DNA of 64,000 nt from Tubiluchus corallicola (lineage: Eukaryota; Priapulida; Priapulimorpha; Priapulimorphida; Tubiluchidae): the NCBI GenBank assembly GCA_030141605.1, contig JAQGDQ010000016.1, positions 1,318,999-1,382,998 of the forward strand, read 5' to 3'. A program made the position numbers and the translations under genes. The first letter of the stretch is position 1. Each line of letters starts with the position of its first letter. Of this stretch, positions 33,210-45,900 are shown in pieces. Below the pieces are notes generated by a model. That model made no database searches. It saw nothing but the letters and a program-made list of their open reading frames with translations, and was not told the origin of the DNA.

Positions 33210-36200
33210 ACTCACTCTCTGTGATTTACTGTTTCTGATCTGCTAGTTTATAAATTCAAAATGCATTTTACAATTAATATCTGTTTTATTTTTATTTGTT
33301 GCAGAAACTTTCATTTCTGAGTTCCGTTTCACGTCATTCTGGTCACACTTAACAACACATGCACATTCACAATATTAATGAAATAAACAAAACAGATGTG
33401 GCATTCACTCGTGAAACATTACCAAGTATGGTCGAGCAGTGATGAAGCTACATCTGCCATCACGTACTGTGTTACTATGATCTGTTTTTTGTCTCAGAAA
33501 AGCTATTGTTTTGCTACGTTATTACGTTATTAGTCAGTTGTTGTTTTTGAGTTTTCACTATTTGTACAGTGTTCACAACACTATAGTTTTAACTTGTTGA
33601 ATTTATTCATGTCCGTCATGCTGAATGCACAAGGCTTTTGATTCACATCATCAAACTAAAGCATTTTATGTATAACTTGTTAACATCTAGTAATTTTTAG
33701 TTTATTTATTTATATTTGCGTGCAGCTACCTCATTATTTCGCACTTGTTTTGTAACACAGTTTGTGAGTGGCTGGTATTGGGTGGCCCACTGGCCAATGG
33801 CCAGTCAGAAGTGCCTTTTCAGAATGTAGGCTGAATCAGCATTTCTGATTAATAGTTGTTAATAGCAACTGTCTTTAGTCAGTTAATTTTGACAGACATT
33901 ACAAGAGTAGGTCACTTGTAAAATATTAGACAATTGAGCTGTGACATTGAATGTGATTGGTTGATTTTGTGATCTGGAAACTGTATGATCAGCCACTGAA
34001 CTTCATTTGCTATTTCATCATTAGTTATTATTATAAGTATTCTTATTGTAATTTTTCACCTATTCGCATGTGTCACCTTCCCCGTTCCCTTCAAAATGAG
34101 CTACTTCATTTCTTTCGACTGGCCAAGATGGAGCGTCTCATTTTGTCGAAGGGGTGTGACTGTTTTTTTATCATCACTTGGGTATTTAACTTACTTATTA
34201 ACTTATTCATGGAAAACTAAAACAGTATACAAGGAATATTTCCATGATATTGTTAATATTTCTTGCAAATGCATGCATGTTAATAAAGCCTTTCAGTTTA
34301 TTAAAGGATTCTTTGTGATACTGGTGTAAAATGTCAGTTGTCACGGACTTGAGTGAACAATATATATATGTCTGCGAAGGTGGGTAGCAAGTTATTTCGT
34401 AAGTTGCTTGAATATGGTGTTAAAGAACATTTCTATGAAAGTACGAATTACCATTACCATTGTAAATTTTCTAATTATATTTATGAATATAATATATAAT
34501 GTATAATTAATATATTAAAACTTCCACAATGCAAGGCGAAACTGTGCACAATATGCGTGCCAGGCTTTCTCGTTGCTACTAGCAATGTATGTGTGCCTCG
34601 TGTGGAAATCTTTTTATCATTTTTGGAATAATATATTATTGGTATTGAGAGGCCAGAGATCTATAAACTGAACTTGTTTAATATATAAATATAAATGGAT
34701 TGTTCTCTTGTTTGCATTTCTATTTATTTCTCAAATTTTTGATGAACTTGTTTTCGATTCTGATTTTCGTTATAAATTTTATAAATATTCTGGTCGTGTA
34801 TGATGTCTTCTGTAAGAGAAGGTCTTGCAGGCTTGTTGCAGGAATTTAGCGAGTACACTCGAACGTTGCACTCACACACTACACTCACAGTGCCGTTACC
34901 GTTTAGGTTTCTGTCTTCCATTGTGAGTATAGTGAAGTAACTAAGGCAACAGAATTTGTTTATTACATAATTTTTAACCTATGCATTTTTTGGTGTGACG
35001 TGTATATGTGAATTAAATGTTCAGCATTTGAATTTTATACATGTTTTCCATCTGCTTTCAAGCTATTGTGTCATTGATATTGCAGCTTGTTATTTGGAAT
35101 TTGATATTTAAATACTAGTATTTAGTAGTAGTGTCATACATAGTGTTTTTCTTGCTAACTTCTTAAGTGCACAATATATTGCCAGACTTCATCTTTAAAT
35201 CGCAGATGAAAGCAGTAATTTCATGCCTGTGTATATACTTTGAATATTTTGATAAAAAGAAACAATTGGTGTACTAGCTTATTTTTAGCCAAACTTGTTC
35301 CGTTTATTCACACATTGTAAAATTTGTTGATTTATCATTACTTGCCTTTAATCTGCATTTCGTTGTGGTTACCTGTTTACTTTTATACTAAAGTTCGTTG
35401 TTACATATAAAGTTCCCACATGTAAGTGGGAATTGTACAGTTTATTAATTTACACATCAATTAGTGAAGCTGTCAAACTTGCCCAGTCAAAATTAATCTT
35501 TACTATCAAATTTTGTATATAGTTGGTTCATGTCTGAGTTTGGTTAGTATCCCATTTGTGTGATTTTTTTTCGTTTTACGTAAACTTTACATTTCAAAAG
35601 ACGTCATGTGTTCTGGCTATCCGCAGTGTAATAAATACAAGATTTTTTGCTTATTTTTTGCAATTTGAATGTTGATAGAACTAAAGTACTCTTCAAAATT
35701 CGTAGATGCTATTCTTGTGTGAATTTTACCGCAGTTATTATAAGTGCTTCATAGTGTTTATCTTTCCATTTTGACACTTTCTTATACTGTTCTTTTAATT
35801 AAATAAGTAATGTGGTTAATTAATCGCAAAAATCTCTCATTATCAAAAGCCTGATAACCTCAGCTGCCTAGATTTGAGATAGTTTATTCCAGATAGTTTA
35901 ATCCTATATTCCAAAACAATATAAGATTAGTTTTTATTTGGCAAATCTGGAGTAAAGAGTAGTAGCTAAAGTTACTTAAGTAATATCTGTTCCATGTTTA
36001 GTTTTATGAAGCTCTTCCAGATTACTTTGCAATCATTTTTGCATGTCAGCTTGACTAGGTGCCTGTACAACTATGATTTGCTGAATATCAATGGGTGTTG
36101 AGCCATATGCTGAATTAGTCTGTGAAATTGTAGAGTTAATATAAAAAAGCTGAAGTACACATGGTTGTCTTTTTAAAATGTTAAGATTTTTCTCCTACTT

Positions 36201-36340
36201 AACTTAAAATCTCTTCTTTGTCTAAATCTAAAACACACAACTTTAAAATGATGTCAGTAAATTGTAATTTTATGTGTTTGCTGTGTTGATACTGATAATA
36301 ACAATTACACTGTATAAAACGTTTAGTGCATGCTGTTGTT
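32959..36340 (+). other. 3'UTR and downstream flank of calcineurin A
   Basis: No further calcineurin coding sequence. It contains a CT/CACT simple repeat (about 33118-33222), AATAAA hexamers (for example within ttaataaagcc near 34281) and AT-rich non-coding sequence. Short ORFs at 33957-34329 look like chance reading of UTR. The poly(A) site cannot be chosen from sequence alone. Confidence 0.5.
33118..33222. repeat. CT-rich simple repeat
   Basis: ctccctccctctctccc, then (ct)n and (cact)n, just downstream of the calcineurin stop. Confidence 0.9.
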
Positions 36341-37810
36341 TTATTCTTGTTTATTTAAACTTTAACTATATTTCTGTGTTACAATAAATGAACTCAAAAC
36401 AGAAAATGCAATGCCTTATATGTTTAAAATTCCTGGCAAGAGCAAGGGGGTATTTTACAGTACAATTCTAATGTTGTATATGATAGATATCATGAAGCAA
36501 CATATTTTTATCATAATAGCTTATTGCCACACACACTAACATTTCTGGAAGTCAGTGATCAAAAGTTATATTACTGCATACCTAATTGCTCAGTTTAACA
36601 ATATTAAATTATAAATCTACTCGTATTTTGCTTAATAAAAACTTTAATTTGCAAACAATATGCAGCCAATAATATGCTAGAATCTGTTTTGTTTCTCGTG
36701 TCAAGTCAAACTCATGTACACAACCTTTTAAGATCACTCTCCACAGTAAGAACAGTGACACATGGGGACCTCGTGTTAAAATTAATGCTTTAGTATTTAC
36801 AGTGAATTGCAGCTTTGTATTATGTATAACAAATAGATATCAGTTGTCAGAGTTTCACAATGTAGTGAAATGAAAAAGTGAACTCATACAGTATCATGCT
36901 GAGTGCATTTGATGCTGCTCATTGTCTAATAATCAAAATACGAGAAAAAATTCACTAATAATTCTTGTTGCTGGTGTTGATCAAATGCACTAATCTTGTA
37001 ATCTGATGTGACTTATCAAATGCACTTTCATTGTTTCTTTCATACACGTTCCTTAATCATTGCCTTCTTTTTGGTTGTTAAATGTACGGTGTCATTTTGA
37101 GTAATTTATCTTACTTAGCTGTCCACATTGTTTTTCATTTGACAGGTAGTTTTGATTTTTGTTAAGCGGCCATGCAATTTGTTTTTTTTACAGAAAAAGT
37201 GGCAATTTGTTAACATTCTACTTTATTTACTCTCATTTTATGTGTCTGTTTATGTGCGTAATGTATAGGTATTGTAAATTTTTTTCGTATTATGCTACTC
37301 TAATTTTTTTTCATTAAATTTCTATTTATGTGCAAGTTGCTGCAAATCTTTTAGGTGCTAATCGATGAAATAAAAGAAATGTTCACCTTCCATGCAAATA
37401 ATTATATGTAAGTCTTAGTAAAATTAATAGTTGATCACTACAGCAATTTACCGTTAAAAATAATTAACAATGTTAATACTCAATTAAAAATTATTCGCAA
37501 ATGAGCATAACCATTAACCAAGCCTAGCCCTAAGTGTCCAACGTGAGACTCGTCGTAAATATTCCGTCAATGTGTTACCAAGTGATTGGCTTTCCTGTTG
37601 AAGATATCCCGTAATGCTTATTGGGGAATCGCGACGTGACGTGCAGAAATTGCTGAAATTCTAAACAATATTTTAAAAACAGGCACATTTCCGCAGGATA
37701 TTCATAAAGGAATACTTATCCCTTTACCCAAGCCAGGTAAGAAACGAGGTCCTATATAAAATCTTAGACCATTGATGTTGCTTACACTACTATACTAAGG
37801 AAGATCTGTA

Positions 37811-38456
37811 CCGTTACCGTCGAAGGATAGAGGTTAAGCATACATAGCTTATAAACCTCTCCACTCTTCCTTGTTTACTTTGTCAATATTAAGAATACAT
37901 AATGGGTGGCGACACTACGATCACGAAGCGAAGCATAGGGTTTCTTGTTGCCATTGTGGCAACCTGGGGTCTATATATTTTTCAGCATTGTTTTTCCAAA
38001 ATCTATGGAGACGAGACTTAAACTGGGCAGGATTGGGTGCTTGTATTACATGGTCAGGCAGCTTGTTCCACTCATTAATTACTCGCCTTGCGAATGTGAA
38101 TCTTCTTCTGTTCCACCTTTTGGGAACTGTTCTCTTCTTGATTTTGTAGGAGTGACCTCTGGTACCATGATATGTCTGTCGGTGAAAAAATATTTCACTG
38201 TTGATGGTTTCTATGCCTTTAAGAATACGGAATGTTTGGATTAAATCTTGTCTTTTGCGTCTGTATTTCAGAGTTGTAAGGCCGAGAATCTTAAGTCTTG
38301 CAACATACGGTAAATGAGAAATGGCAGGTACAAGTCTAGTAGCTCGACGTTGTATACTTTCAATTTTTCTTATCATGTCTTGACGATTTGGGCTCCAAAT
38401 CACATCACCATAATCCAGAATAGGACGAACGATTGATTTATATAGTTTGGTCGCCA
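37811..38456 (-). mobile_element. 5'-truncated CR1/Jockey-type LINE, minus strand, nested
   Basis: The minus-strand frame 38457-37921 (178 codons) encodes an RT C-terminus: VRPILDYGDVIWSPNRQDMI, IQRRATRLVPAI, LKILGLTTLKYRRKRQDLIQ, RRVINEWNKLPDHVIQAPN. It ends at a stop, followed by a short 3' region. It splits the plus-strand RT sequence between LRKIC and LTRIYDRL, flanked by CTGTA on both sides (37806-37810, and 38457-38461), consistent with a target duplication. Confidence 0.8.
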
Positions 38457-38611
38457 CTGTATGTTGACTAGGATCTATGACAGGTTACACACTTACATTC
38501 CAACAAGCCAAGCAGCATATCAACCAGGACGGAATACTACTGAATTAGTACAAGCCTGTAAATTACTAGCCGGAAAAGCCATCTCTTCTGCTGATTACTC
38601 AATACATATTC

Positions 38612-39709
38612 ATGATCGATATGTCAAAGGCCTTTGATTGTGTGCGGAGAAAAACTCTGCTATGCTGCCTGGAAGAAATCCTTGAACCTGATGAAATATA
38701 CATCATAAGTATAATGTTAGAAAATTTATTAATTCAAGTCAGGTGTGAAGGGAAATTGAGTCAGCCGTTTTCTACAGACAAAGGAGTACCTCAGGGTGAC
38801 TGCCTAAGCCCTGTACTTTTCACTTTATATCTTGCCATAGCTCTCACTGAGGACAAAGTTATACCATTGAAAGACCTAGAAGATCACAACTACACAATTC
38901 TTGATCCTGAATTAATACCGAATGAAGTAAGACAAGAATGCAGTTACAGTTCTCTACAAAGTAAGTCAACTACTATATCTATGCAGTATGCTGATGATGT
39001 GGCATGGATTACAAGAAACAAAGAAGACGTAGATGAAATAAAAAACTCAATAGAGGAGAAACTGAACAGAATGGATCTCATTGTAAACAAAAATAAAACT
39101 GAAGAGTTTCACATAACACGCCATGGTGATGAATCATGGCAAAGATGCAAGTATCTCGGTAGTCTGCTGACAACAGAAGACGACATATCAAGACGGAAGA
39201 TAATGGCATTATCAGTTTACTCAAAACTTAAAAAAATTTCTTTGGAAACAAAAATTAGAATATTCTCAGCCTTAGTTGAAACTGTATTTCTATATAACTC
39301 TGAGCTCTGGACATTAAAAGCAAATCATAAAGCTGAAATCGATGCGTTTCAAAGGCGAAATTACAAAAACATGTTGGGTATTAGATGGCCAAAGAAAATT
39401 TCAAACAAAGATCTATATGAAACAATAAAAGAAGAACCTTGGACAAGAAAAATAAAAAGACGCCGTTTAAGATGGATTGGGCATATGCTTAGACTACCTG
39501 ATGATACTCCAGTGAAGATAGCTCTTCAACAAGCCATAGAACCAGCTAAAAAACCTGCAGGAGGACAAATGTTAACATATTTAGATTTTGCACAAAAAGA
39601 TTTAAACACTTTAGCATTGATCCTTAGAAATAAATCTACTTGGGGCATTGCGGCGAGCAGGGAGTCCTGGCATAGGGAGGTGAACAGAATCATGTCACTG
39701 GATGTGTGA
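38612..39709 (+). CDS. Reverse transcriptase ORF fragment (LINE)
   Basis: 365 codons, the longest ORF in the window. RVT_1-type catalytic motifs are present: DMSKAFDCV at residues 3-11, GVPQGDCLSPVLF at 58-70, YADDVAWI at 126-133. The C-terminal RRRLRWIGHMLRLPDDTPVK is typical of LINE tails. The N-terminal endonuclease and start of the RT are missing or out of frame, so the ATG at 38612 is probably not a true start. It lies upstream of PBLD copy 1 and is unrelated to it. Confidence 0.85.
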   Translation: MIDMSKAFDCVRRKTLLCCLEEILEPDEIYIISIMLENLLIQVRCEGKLSQPFSTDKGVPQGDCLSPVLFTLYLAIALTEDKVIPLKDLEDHNYTILDPELIPNEVRQECSYSSLQSKSTTISMQYADDVAWITRNKEDVDEIKNSIEEKLNRMDLIVNKNKTEEFHITRHGDESWQRCKYLGSLLTTEDDISRRKIMALSVYSKLKKISLETKIRIFSALVETVFLYNSELWTLKANHKAEIDAFQRRNYKNMLGIRWPKKISNKDLYETIKEEPWTRKIKRRRLRWIGHMLRLPDDTPVKIALQQAIEPAKKPAGGQMLTYLDFAQKDLNTLALILRNKSTWGIAASRESWHREVNRIMSLDV

Positions 39710-39739
39710 TTCATTGGATCATGATGATGATGATGACAT

Positions 39740-40735
39740 AGAGGAATTACAAGATGCAGAATGTACGATCAGCTGCCGTTTAGAAAAATATAATCTTAAA
39801 GTCAGCAATAGAAAGACTGAAGAATACCATATTCGAAGAGGAGGTAATTATTCATGGAAATGATGTAAATACTTTGGTGGCTTGTTAGACACCGAAGCTG
39901 ACATACAAAGAAGGAAATTTCTTACATTGTCTGATTATACAGATGTCAACGGTTTTTGAAAACAATAGACTGTCTCTTGAAACCAAAGCCCAGATCCTTT
40001 CATCTTAGTTGAATCTGTGTTTTTGTACAGTGTTGACCTATGGGCAATAAAATTTAAGTAACAGAAGGAAATTGGCACTTTTCAAAGACATCTCTATAGA
40101 AATTACTCGCAATTAAATGGCCTGACTGAATATCTGCTTTACAGTCTTTTTTACAATGACATCAGGACCTAGAGTTCAACTCGTTAAGGTCCCTTCTCAT
40201 ATTCATTTTAAATTTATCGATAGCGTTTGATGATCAGTATAATGTGGTGAAGAAGAATCCTTGGAGTAAACAAATACAAGTAAGAAGATTGCTTTGGTTT
40301 GGTGGCAGCAGTGCATAATGCGTGGCATCAACAAGTGAGATGGGCCGTGTTATTTTTAGAACATAGCAGCACAGAAACGACGACGAACATATTTTAATAT
40401 TCCTTGGTTCAAACGACTTTAGTCCAAAAGTCGAGCTCCGAACATCAAGATGGCTAGCATATGTTCTCTAATTACCAAGTAAAGCATAAGTAAGAATTGC
40501 CTTAAAGGAATCCTTAAAGAACCTTGCAAAAAACCATATGTCAAATGAAAAACAACGTGGACAGCTAAGTAAGATAAATAAAGATGTTCAATAACTTTAA
40601 CCCATTTATCTTTAGGAGTAGAAGAACTTACCGCACTAGCTGCAGATAGGAGTAGATGGAATGCTCTAATGAATGGTAATGCCTCAATGTCTACAACAGA
40701 TGGAAGAGACTTTGAAGACCATCTTTTATTTTAGA
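39740..40735 (+). pseudogene. Second decayed LINE RT tail
   Basis: Stop-riddled sequence resembling the C-terminal half of the same RT family (PQLNGLTEY-like region, ISNDDLYN-type segment, RNALEEPL-like, DRSRWNALMN near 40650). A closely related copy, also decayed, is in duplicate 2 at 56890-58470 (shared tagaaaaatataatcttaaag), so this fragment predates the segmental duplication. Confidence 0.7.
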
Positions 40736-40739
40736 ATTC

Positions 40740-42340
40740 TGACTGCCTAGTGGGTCACTGATTCAAACCCAGGCTCAGTGTAGTCAAGTTTGATACCAAA
40801 ATTCAGCAGTTGAGGTTTTATATAAACACATTTTATTTTTCATGACCTTTAGTATTAAAAAAAATCTGATTGATAAACATTAGTAAGGAATTGTGCAGTT
40901 ACTGTGTTTAGGTAAATACGAGGGTCAAGCACATATAAGCACATATTTAAAACAGTTTAAACAAGTGTCAGAAATAATGCTTGGGCCTTTATTTGCTTTA
41001 ATTGTCTTCGAACATTGAGAAACGTCCAGCTGAGATTTAGTAGCGCTTAAACTGTACAGACCGTGAAAAGAACCTACCGATCATTAAACTAGATCAGTGT
41101 CGTAATAAACTTGAATAATTTCCATTGTCAAATCTGTGGTGAAATTACAATCAAGGTGAATAAGGTAAATAACAAGTATGATTGATCTGCTCTCATCTGA
41201 CCTACTAATTCGCGTTAATTAAGCGGTTCTTTAACATAATTGTGCTACGTTATTAAATATGAGAGTCGTAATTAGGTTTAACGATAGGCTATTTGATTAA
41301 TTCCGCCTTAGGAATGAGTAAGTACTATAATATAATGTTCACACATTTACATTCAGATATCCACATTTTAACAGCGACAGTGCATCAACAACAATCTAGT
41401 GATACAAATGTTAAACTAAAACATTACTGAAAGTTTACGATTTTGTAGTTTTTATAAGTTTCTGTGCTATATATGCCCCCATCCCTCCCACTCCTAGCAT
41501 TCATCAGACATTTCAACAGATAGTACATATACTTCATATACATCTTCGTCATTGATTGGGATTGTAACACTTCATTAATAAATATTTATGCTGGTTTTTC
41601 AAAATGTTTATTTGTAACATAGTATTTGTTCTTCATTTTTGTATAGTCATTGACATAAAACAGTGCAATAGCTTGTGCATATGAGCTAGTAGTGTAATCA
41701 GTGTCTGCCAAATTGAAGCCTGACTCAGACCTGAATAATAAAAGACTGTCGAAAGGTGTTTAGGACGATTGCCTTATACAGAGGGAGAGGAAAGGGATTA
41801 CAAAGTAGAGTACACAGATGTCCTGTTCTCATAAAGATCTGAATAATTAGTATGTAGAGTAACATTCGTTTCTGGCTATTGAAGTTTGCCTTTACAAATA
41901 CGCTGTATCAGTTTGCTACACGACACAGATTACATGCTCACCCCAATGCTCAACTCAAACCAGCAGTATGCTAAGAATCCAGAAGTACATGCCGCATACA
42001 CGCCGTACATACATAACATACGTTCATAGATAGAATACATGTGCACATAGCTCCACAATTGATTACCTGCATATGTTATCACAAGTGGTATTTCCAGCGA
42101 TTTAATTTGCTCATCATTATTTTTTGTCTGTTTATCATTACCATGCCCACTAGAACATAAATATAATTTACATTTTTAAGTATGTCAACTTTAGAAATGT
42201 CGTGATCCACATAACAGCACCTCTTTGAACTTTTGGAAGTTTAAAATTAGAACATTGCACTGAGTGCAGTCAGAGTGCAAAAATCAGGCTTAAGGCGTCT
42301 GAAATCATTAGGTGAAGTGTTAAATGTTTTAAGTTTTTTG
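40740..42340. other. AT-rich sequence between LINE remnants and PBLD copy 1
   Basis: No gene seen. It is absent from copy 2, where the LINE remnant abuts the PBLD upstream region almost directly. Confidence 0.4.
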
Positions 42341-42360
42341 GTAGATGTTTACGATCTAAC

Positions 42361-42715
42361 TGTTGTGGAGATCGCTGACGTCAAGTAGAATTGCACAGAA
42401 CGTCGTAGAATGTTCTGTCGGGATGACCGCTTTAGCGTCTGGATTGTTCTCGAACATTTGTTCCAGAAGTTTCTGCAGTGCGCTATATAAGGCGAAGCAG
42501 GCTGCCGACAGGGGATCGCACGCAGATCTAACACGGACTTATACTTACGCATTTATACTTACTTAAACGTTTTCCAGATTTTCACGTTTATTGTAATCAT
42601 TTCAACGTTCCTTCATCTTTTGTATAGTAGAATTCTCGCTAAATAAAGCAGTTTTATTTGACGGCGTGTTTTCTGGTTTTCTCTACGAGCCTTTCGAGAG
42701 AAACTAAACACAACA
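42361..42715 (+). mobile_element. Solo LTR, 355 bp
   Basis: Begins TGTTGTG and ends CACAACA, flanked by the 5-bp duplication CTAAC (42356-42360, 42716-42720). Inside are a TATATAA box (42484-42490) and an AATAAA signal (42642-42647) in LTR order. Copy 2 has the empty site with one CTAAC (58509-58513). No internal retroelement sequence adjoins it, so it is a recombined solo LTR. It ends 95 bp before the ATG of PBLD copy 1. Confidence 0.9.
42484..42490 (+). promoter_or_regulatory. LTR TATA box, possible promoter of PBLD copy 1
   Basis: cgcTATATAAggcg within the solo LTR, 321 bp upstream of the copy 1 ATG and in the same orientation. No such element exists at copy 2. Confidence 0.4.
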
Positions 42716-42810
42716 CTAACTTGTATATTAAGTAATACGATACAGACAACATACTAGATTAAAAATTTCTAGCTTCATATTTGCATTTTGTTTCTACTCA
42801 ACAGACCAAG

Positions 42811-42921
42811 ATGACAAGTTTAAATAAGGGATGCACGTTGCCTTTATATGTGGTGGATGCTTTCACAAGCCAGGCATTTGCTGGAAATGCTACTGTTGTA
42901 TGTCTAGTGTCACACAATCAG
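42811..42921 (+). CDS. PBLD: PBLD copy 1 exon 1
   Basis: Starts ATGACAAGTTTAAATAAGGG and encodes LPLYVVDAFTSQAFAGNATV, ending VSHNQ|gtaaat in phase 0. It differs from copy 2 at NATVV against NAAAV; the family norm is N-P/A-AAV, so copy 2 is the conserved one. Confidence 0.93.
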
Positions 42922-45900
42922 GTAAATTAATGATCTGTCATTAACAAACTTTTCGTCTTAATCTGTTGTCAGCTATTTTTATTGCACTGTTCTTCACTGC
43001 AAATAACTTGTGATCCTATAGCACAAAATCAAAGTCAATGTATGTGGCTTAATCGCACTCTTATTTATGTAAAGATACGAGTTTTTAACTACTAACTGAT
43101 AATGTTTCTTGTTATTTATTTATGCGATTAACTCAATTAATCTACTGTGTTACAATAAATAAATCATTATATTATAATATTTAAATCACAGGCTTGCATA
43201 ATAAAAATCACTGGTTTCCTTTTAGAAATATTGAAACAAATTTAACAAGTTAGATGAAAATAAAAGTGTCCATTTGGTCACAGCTGAAATCAATTTGTAA
43301 TCAATTAAACTTATAACATCAGTCATAATAATGTCAGGATAATGGTGACTGTGCCTTTCAGTTATGTTTGTATTTGGATCTATTATAACAGTAGGTGTTT
43401 TTCATAAAGCGTTAGTATAATTTTAAGTGAGAATTACAATGAGTATCAATGCAGAAAATGCATTTTGTTGTTGTTGTTGTTTCCGTCTCTACTGAGGCTT
43501 TGTAGTTTCTTTTTGCAATTAGAATAGATATTCTGTGTATTATTTGAACTGTACAAAACAGCAGATATGTTATATGTTCAAAATGTATCCCAAACTGCCC
43601 AAAAGCTGTGTTGTTTTTATTAGTTGAATTGTGGTGTAATCTGCATTTCTTGGGTTATATTATTAAATGGCTGTAGACATTGTGATGTATATAGTCCTTC
43701 GGTTATTCTATTTTAGGTAATCGACGATGCAAAAATGCAAAAAATTGCTTTCGAAATGAACTTGCCGATAACCGGTTTCATTGCACTGCCAACAGAAAAC
43801 GATTCGTTCAAGAATTCTTCCCGTTTTGGTCTACGATGGTTTACCCCTGCCTGCGAATTCCAACTGTGCGGTCATTCCACTCTTGCTGCTGCCACGGTGC
43901 TTTTCTCTTGTGTTGGTAAATTTGCTAAGCAGGACAGAAATGTAAATCTAGAAGCTGAAGCTGAGTCAGTTGCTACTAAATCAGCTGAGTCACACAGTAA
44001 ATCAGCTAGCTCGGCTGAAACTGAGTCAGTTGCTACTAAATCAGCTGACACTCACAGTAAATCAGCTAACTCGGCTGAAACTGAGTCAGTTGCTACTAAA
44101 TCATCTGACACTCACATAGTAAATCAGCTAGCTCGGCTGAAGTAATTTTAATGTTGTAATTGTAATTTTAAACAAACAAGCATACAAAAACATACGTAAA
44201 CTTGATAAAATCCTAAACAAAAAAATCTTTGCTTACGAATAGCCTAAATTGCTGCAGTTCAAGAATATGCCGGTACATGGTTTTTAAGAACGTGACAACT
44301 GACAACTGTGTGAGTGACAGTACTTTCTCTACCTTACTGCAGATGCTAGCAGTGCAGCACCATCATGTGCTCTGGTTCCGTACAAGTATAAAGAAAGAAC
44401 TAAAGAAAAAAGACTTATTGTATTGAATATTATCGATAATATTGAGTGAAAATAGGGGGCGCTGCAGTTCTGATACTTATACACAACCGCCACTGTGCTG
44501 CATAAACACTAGGCCAAGTTGACCAAAACCTAAATTTTCCTAAGTGAACTTGGTTCAGGAATTGACACTTATGATTACTCCTTCAGTGGCTTACTTACTG
44601 GAGTTCACCATTACGAATGACAGATTGTGATTCTTATGTCCTGCAGCAACAATTTAGTGTTAGTTTGAATAGTTCTATTTGTGAACTGGTTTAAGTGATT
44701 CGACAGCACGCCCCTTTATATGCCATATATCTCTCATAATTTATGTACTCGCGATGTTAAAAAAATCTCCTGGCTTATAATCTGGCAACTCTAGCAATGG
44801 ATTTATTGAAAATATAATTTAAATCCAACCCTTGGCAAGGCTTATCTGGATTACCAACAAATCAATACTAAACACCAAAATGATCCCATACCTGTGGCTA
44901 ATGTTGCCTATTTGTGCATTTTATTTAATTTTGAATTGACTGCTTTCTCATTCAAAAATTTCTGAAGTTTAGTATCTCTGCCAGCACACGTACAATATGA
45001 CCGCATTGCAACCAGTGATTTCATCATCATCATAAGCCTGTTACATTATTTCTAGACATTGGGCAGGCAAAATTCTAAAATAATAGAAATCTGTCCTCAA
45101 AACAGGTAAACACAGCAGTAATCTAACAAAAACTGGACACTGCTATGCCAGTGACTTTTTCGCAAGAGCAAAAATCATCACAGCCGGCAAAAATGTCAGC
45201 TACCTCGACTTCCGTCACCGAGCGGCTGGCACGACTAAAGCTGGGTTTCTTATCGGCTAGGTCGACTGTAGAAATAAACCGGCTGGAGCTGAGCTGAAGC
45301 GGTACGGCTCTGGCTTCTATGGCGATCCCATAAGTATTTTTCACGTTGTCTTGAAAATCAGGGAGTTTTTATTTGCCAACCTAATACCAAACGAATTCAC
45401 TGTGAATTTATTTGTGTGCTAATGTGTTTACTTCAAATAAGCTTCCATGCAGTTTTGCTTTTTTTTCTTCTATTGCTTGGAGATTGTGTGCCTTTTTTTG
45501 CATTTTAGGACTTAAAGCATTCCGCTGTTTTCAGTTCTCATCATATTTGGCATTTTCTTAGGAGACTGTCAGCTTTCCCTTCTTTTTATCTGCACTTTAA
45601 AAAATTGGAAAAGAAAAATAGTGCCTGTTAACCATATTCTAAACCATATTCTATTCAAATAATGAAATTACAATTAGGCATTGCAATATTTGATTGTATT
45701 GCTAATCCACTAATGCTACGATTAGGCTCTAAATATTTGTGAAATTGATAATCATTATGATAGGCAGGTCTGAAATTAAAAGGCAGCTAGTGAATATATC
45801 TACAGCTATGTAAATTATTACAGGTAACGAATTTACAGAGATTACATTTGATACGCTGAGTGGACCACTTGTTGCCAGAAAAAAAGAGGACAATATGATT

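Larger units (their letters stand above)
37660..39709 (+). pseudogene. Non-LTR retrotransposon reverse transcriptase, interrupted
   Basis: Fragments of a LINE-type RT. Residues like NILKTGTFPQDIHKGILIPL at 37671 belong to the fingers region, followed by stops. The frame resumes at about 38466 with LTRIYDRLHTYIPTSQAAYQ. A one-base shift near 38605 precedes an intact 365-codon ORF (38612-39709) with motif A DMSKAFD, motif B GVPQGDCLSP and motif C YADD at residues 126-129, then the thumb/C-terminal region (LFLYN-like, RRRLRWIGHMLRLP). It is split by a minus-strand element at 37811-38456. Stops and the frameshift make it a dead copy. Confidence 0.85.

Noticed and set aside
45123-45344. 73-codon minus ORF
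   Set aside because: Lies wholly inside the dispersed repeat family D, not a gene.
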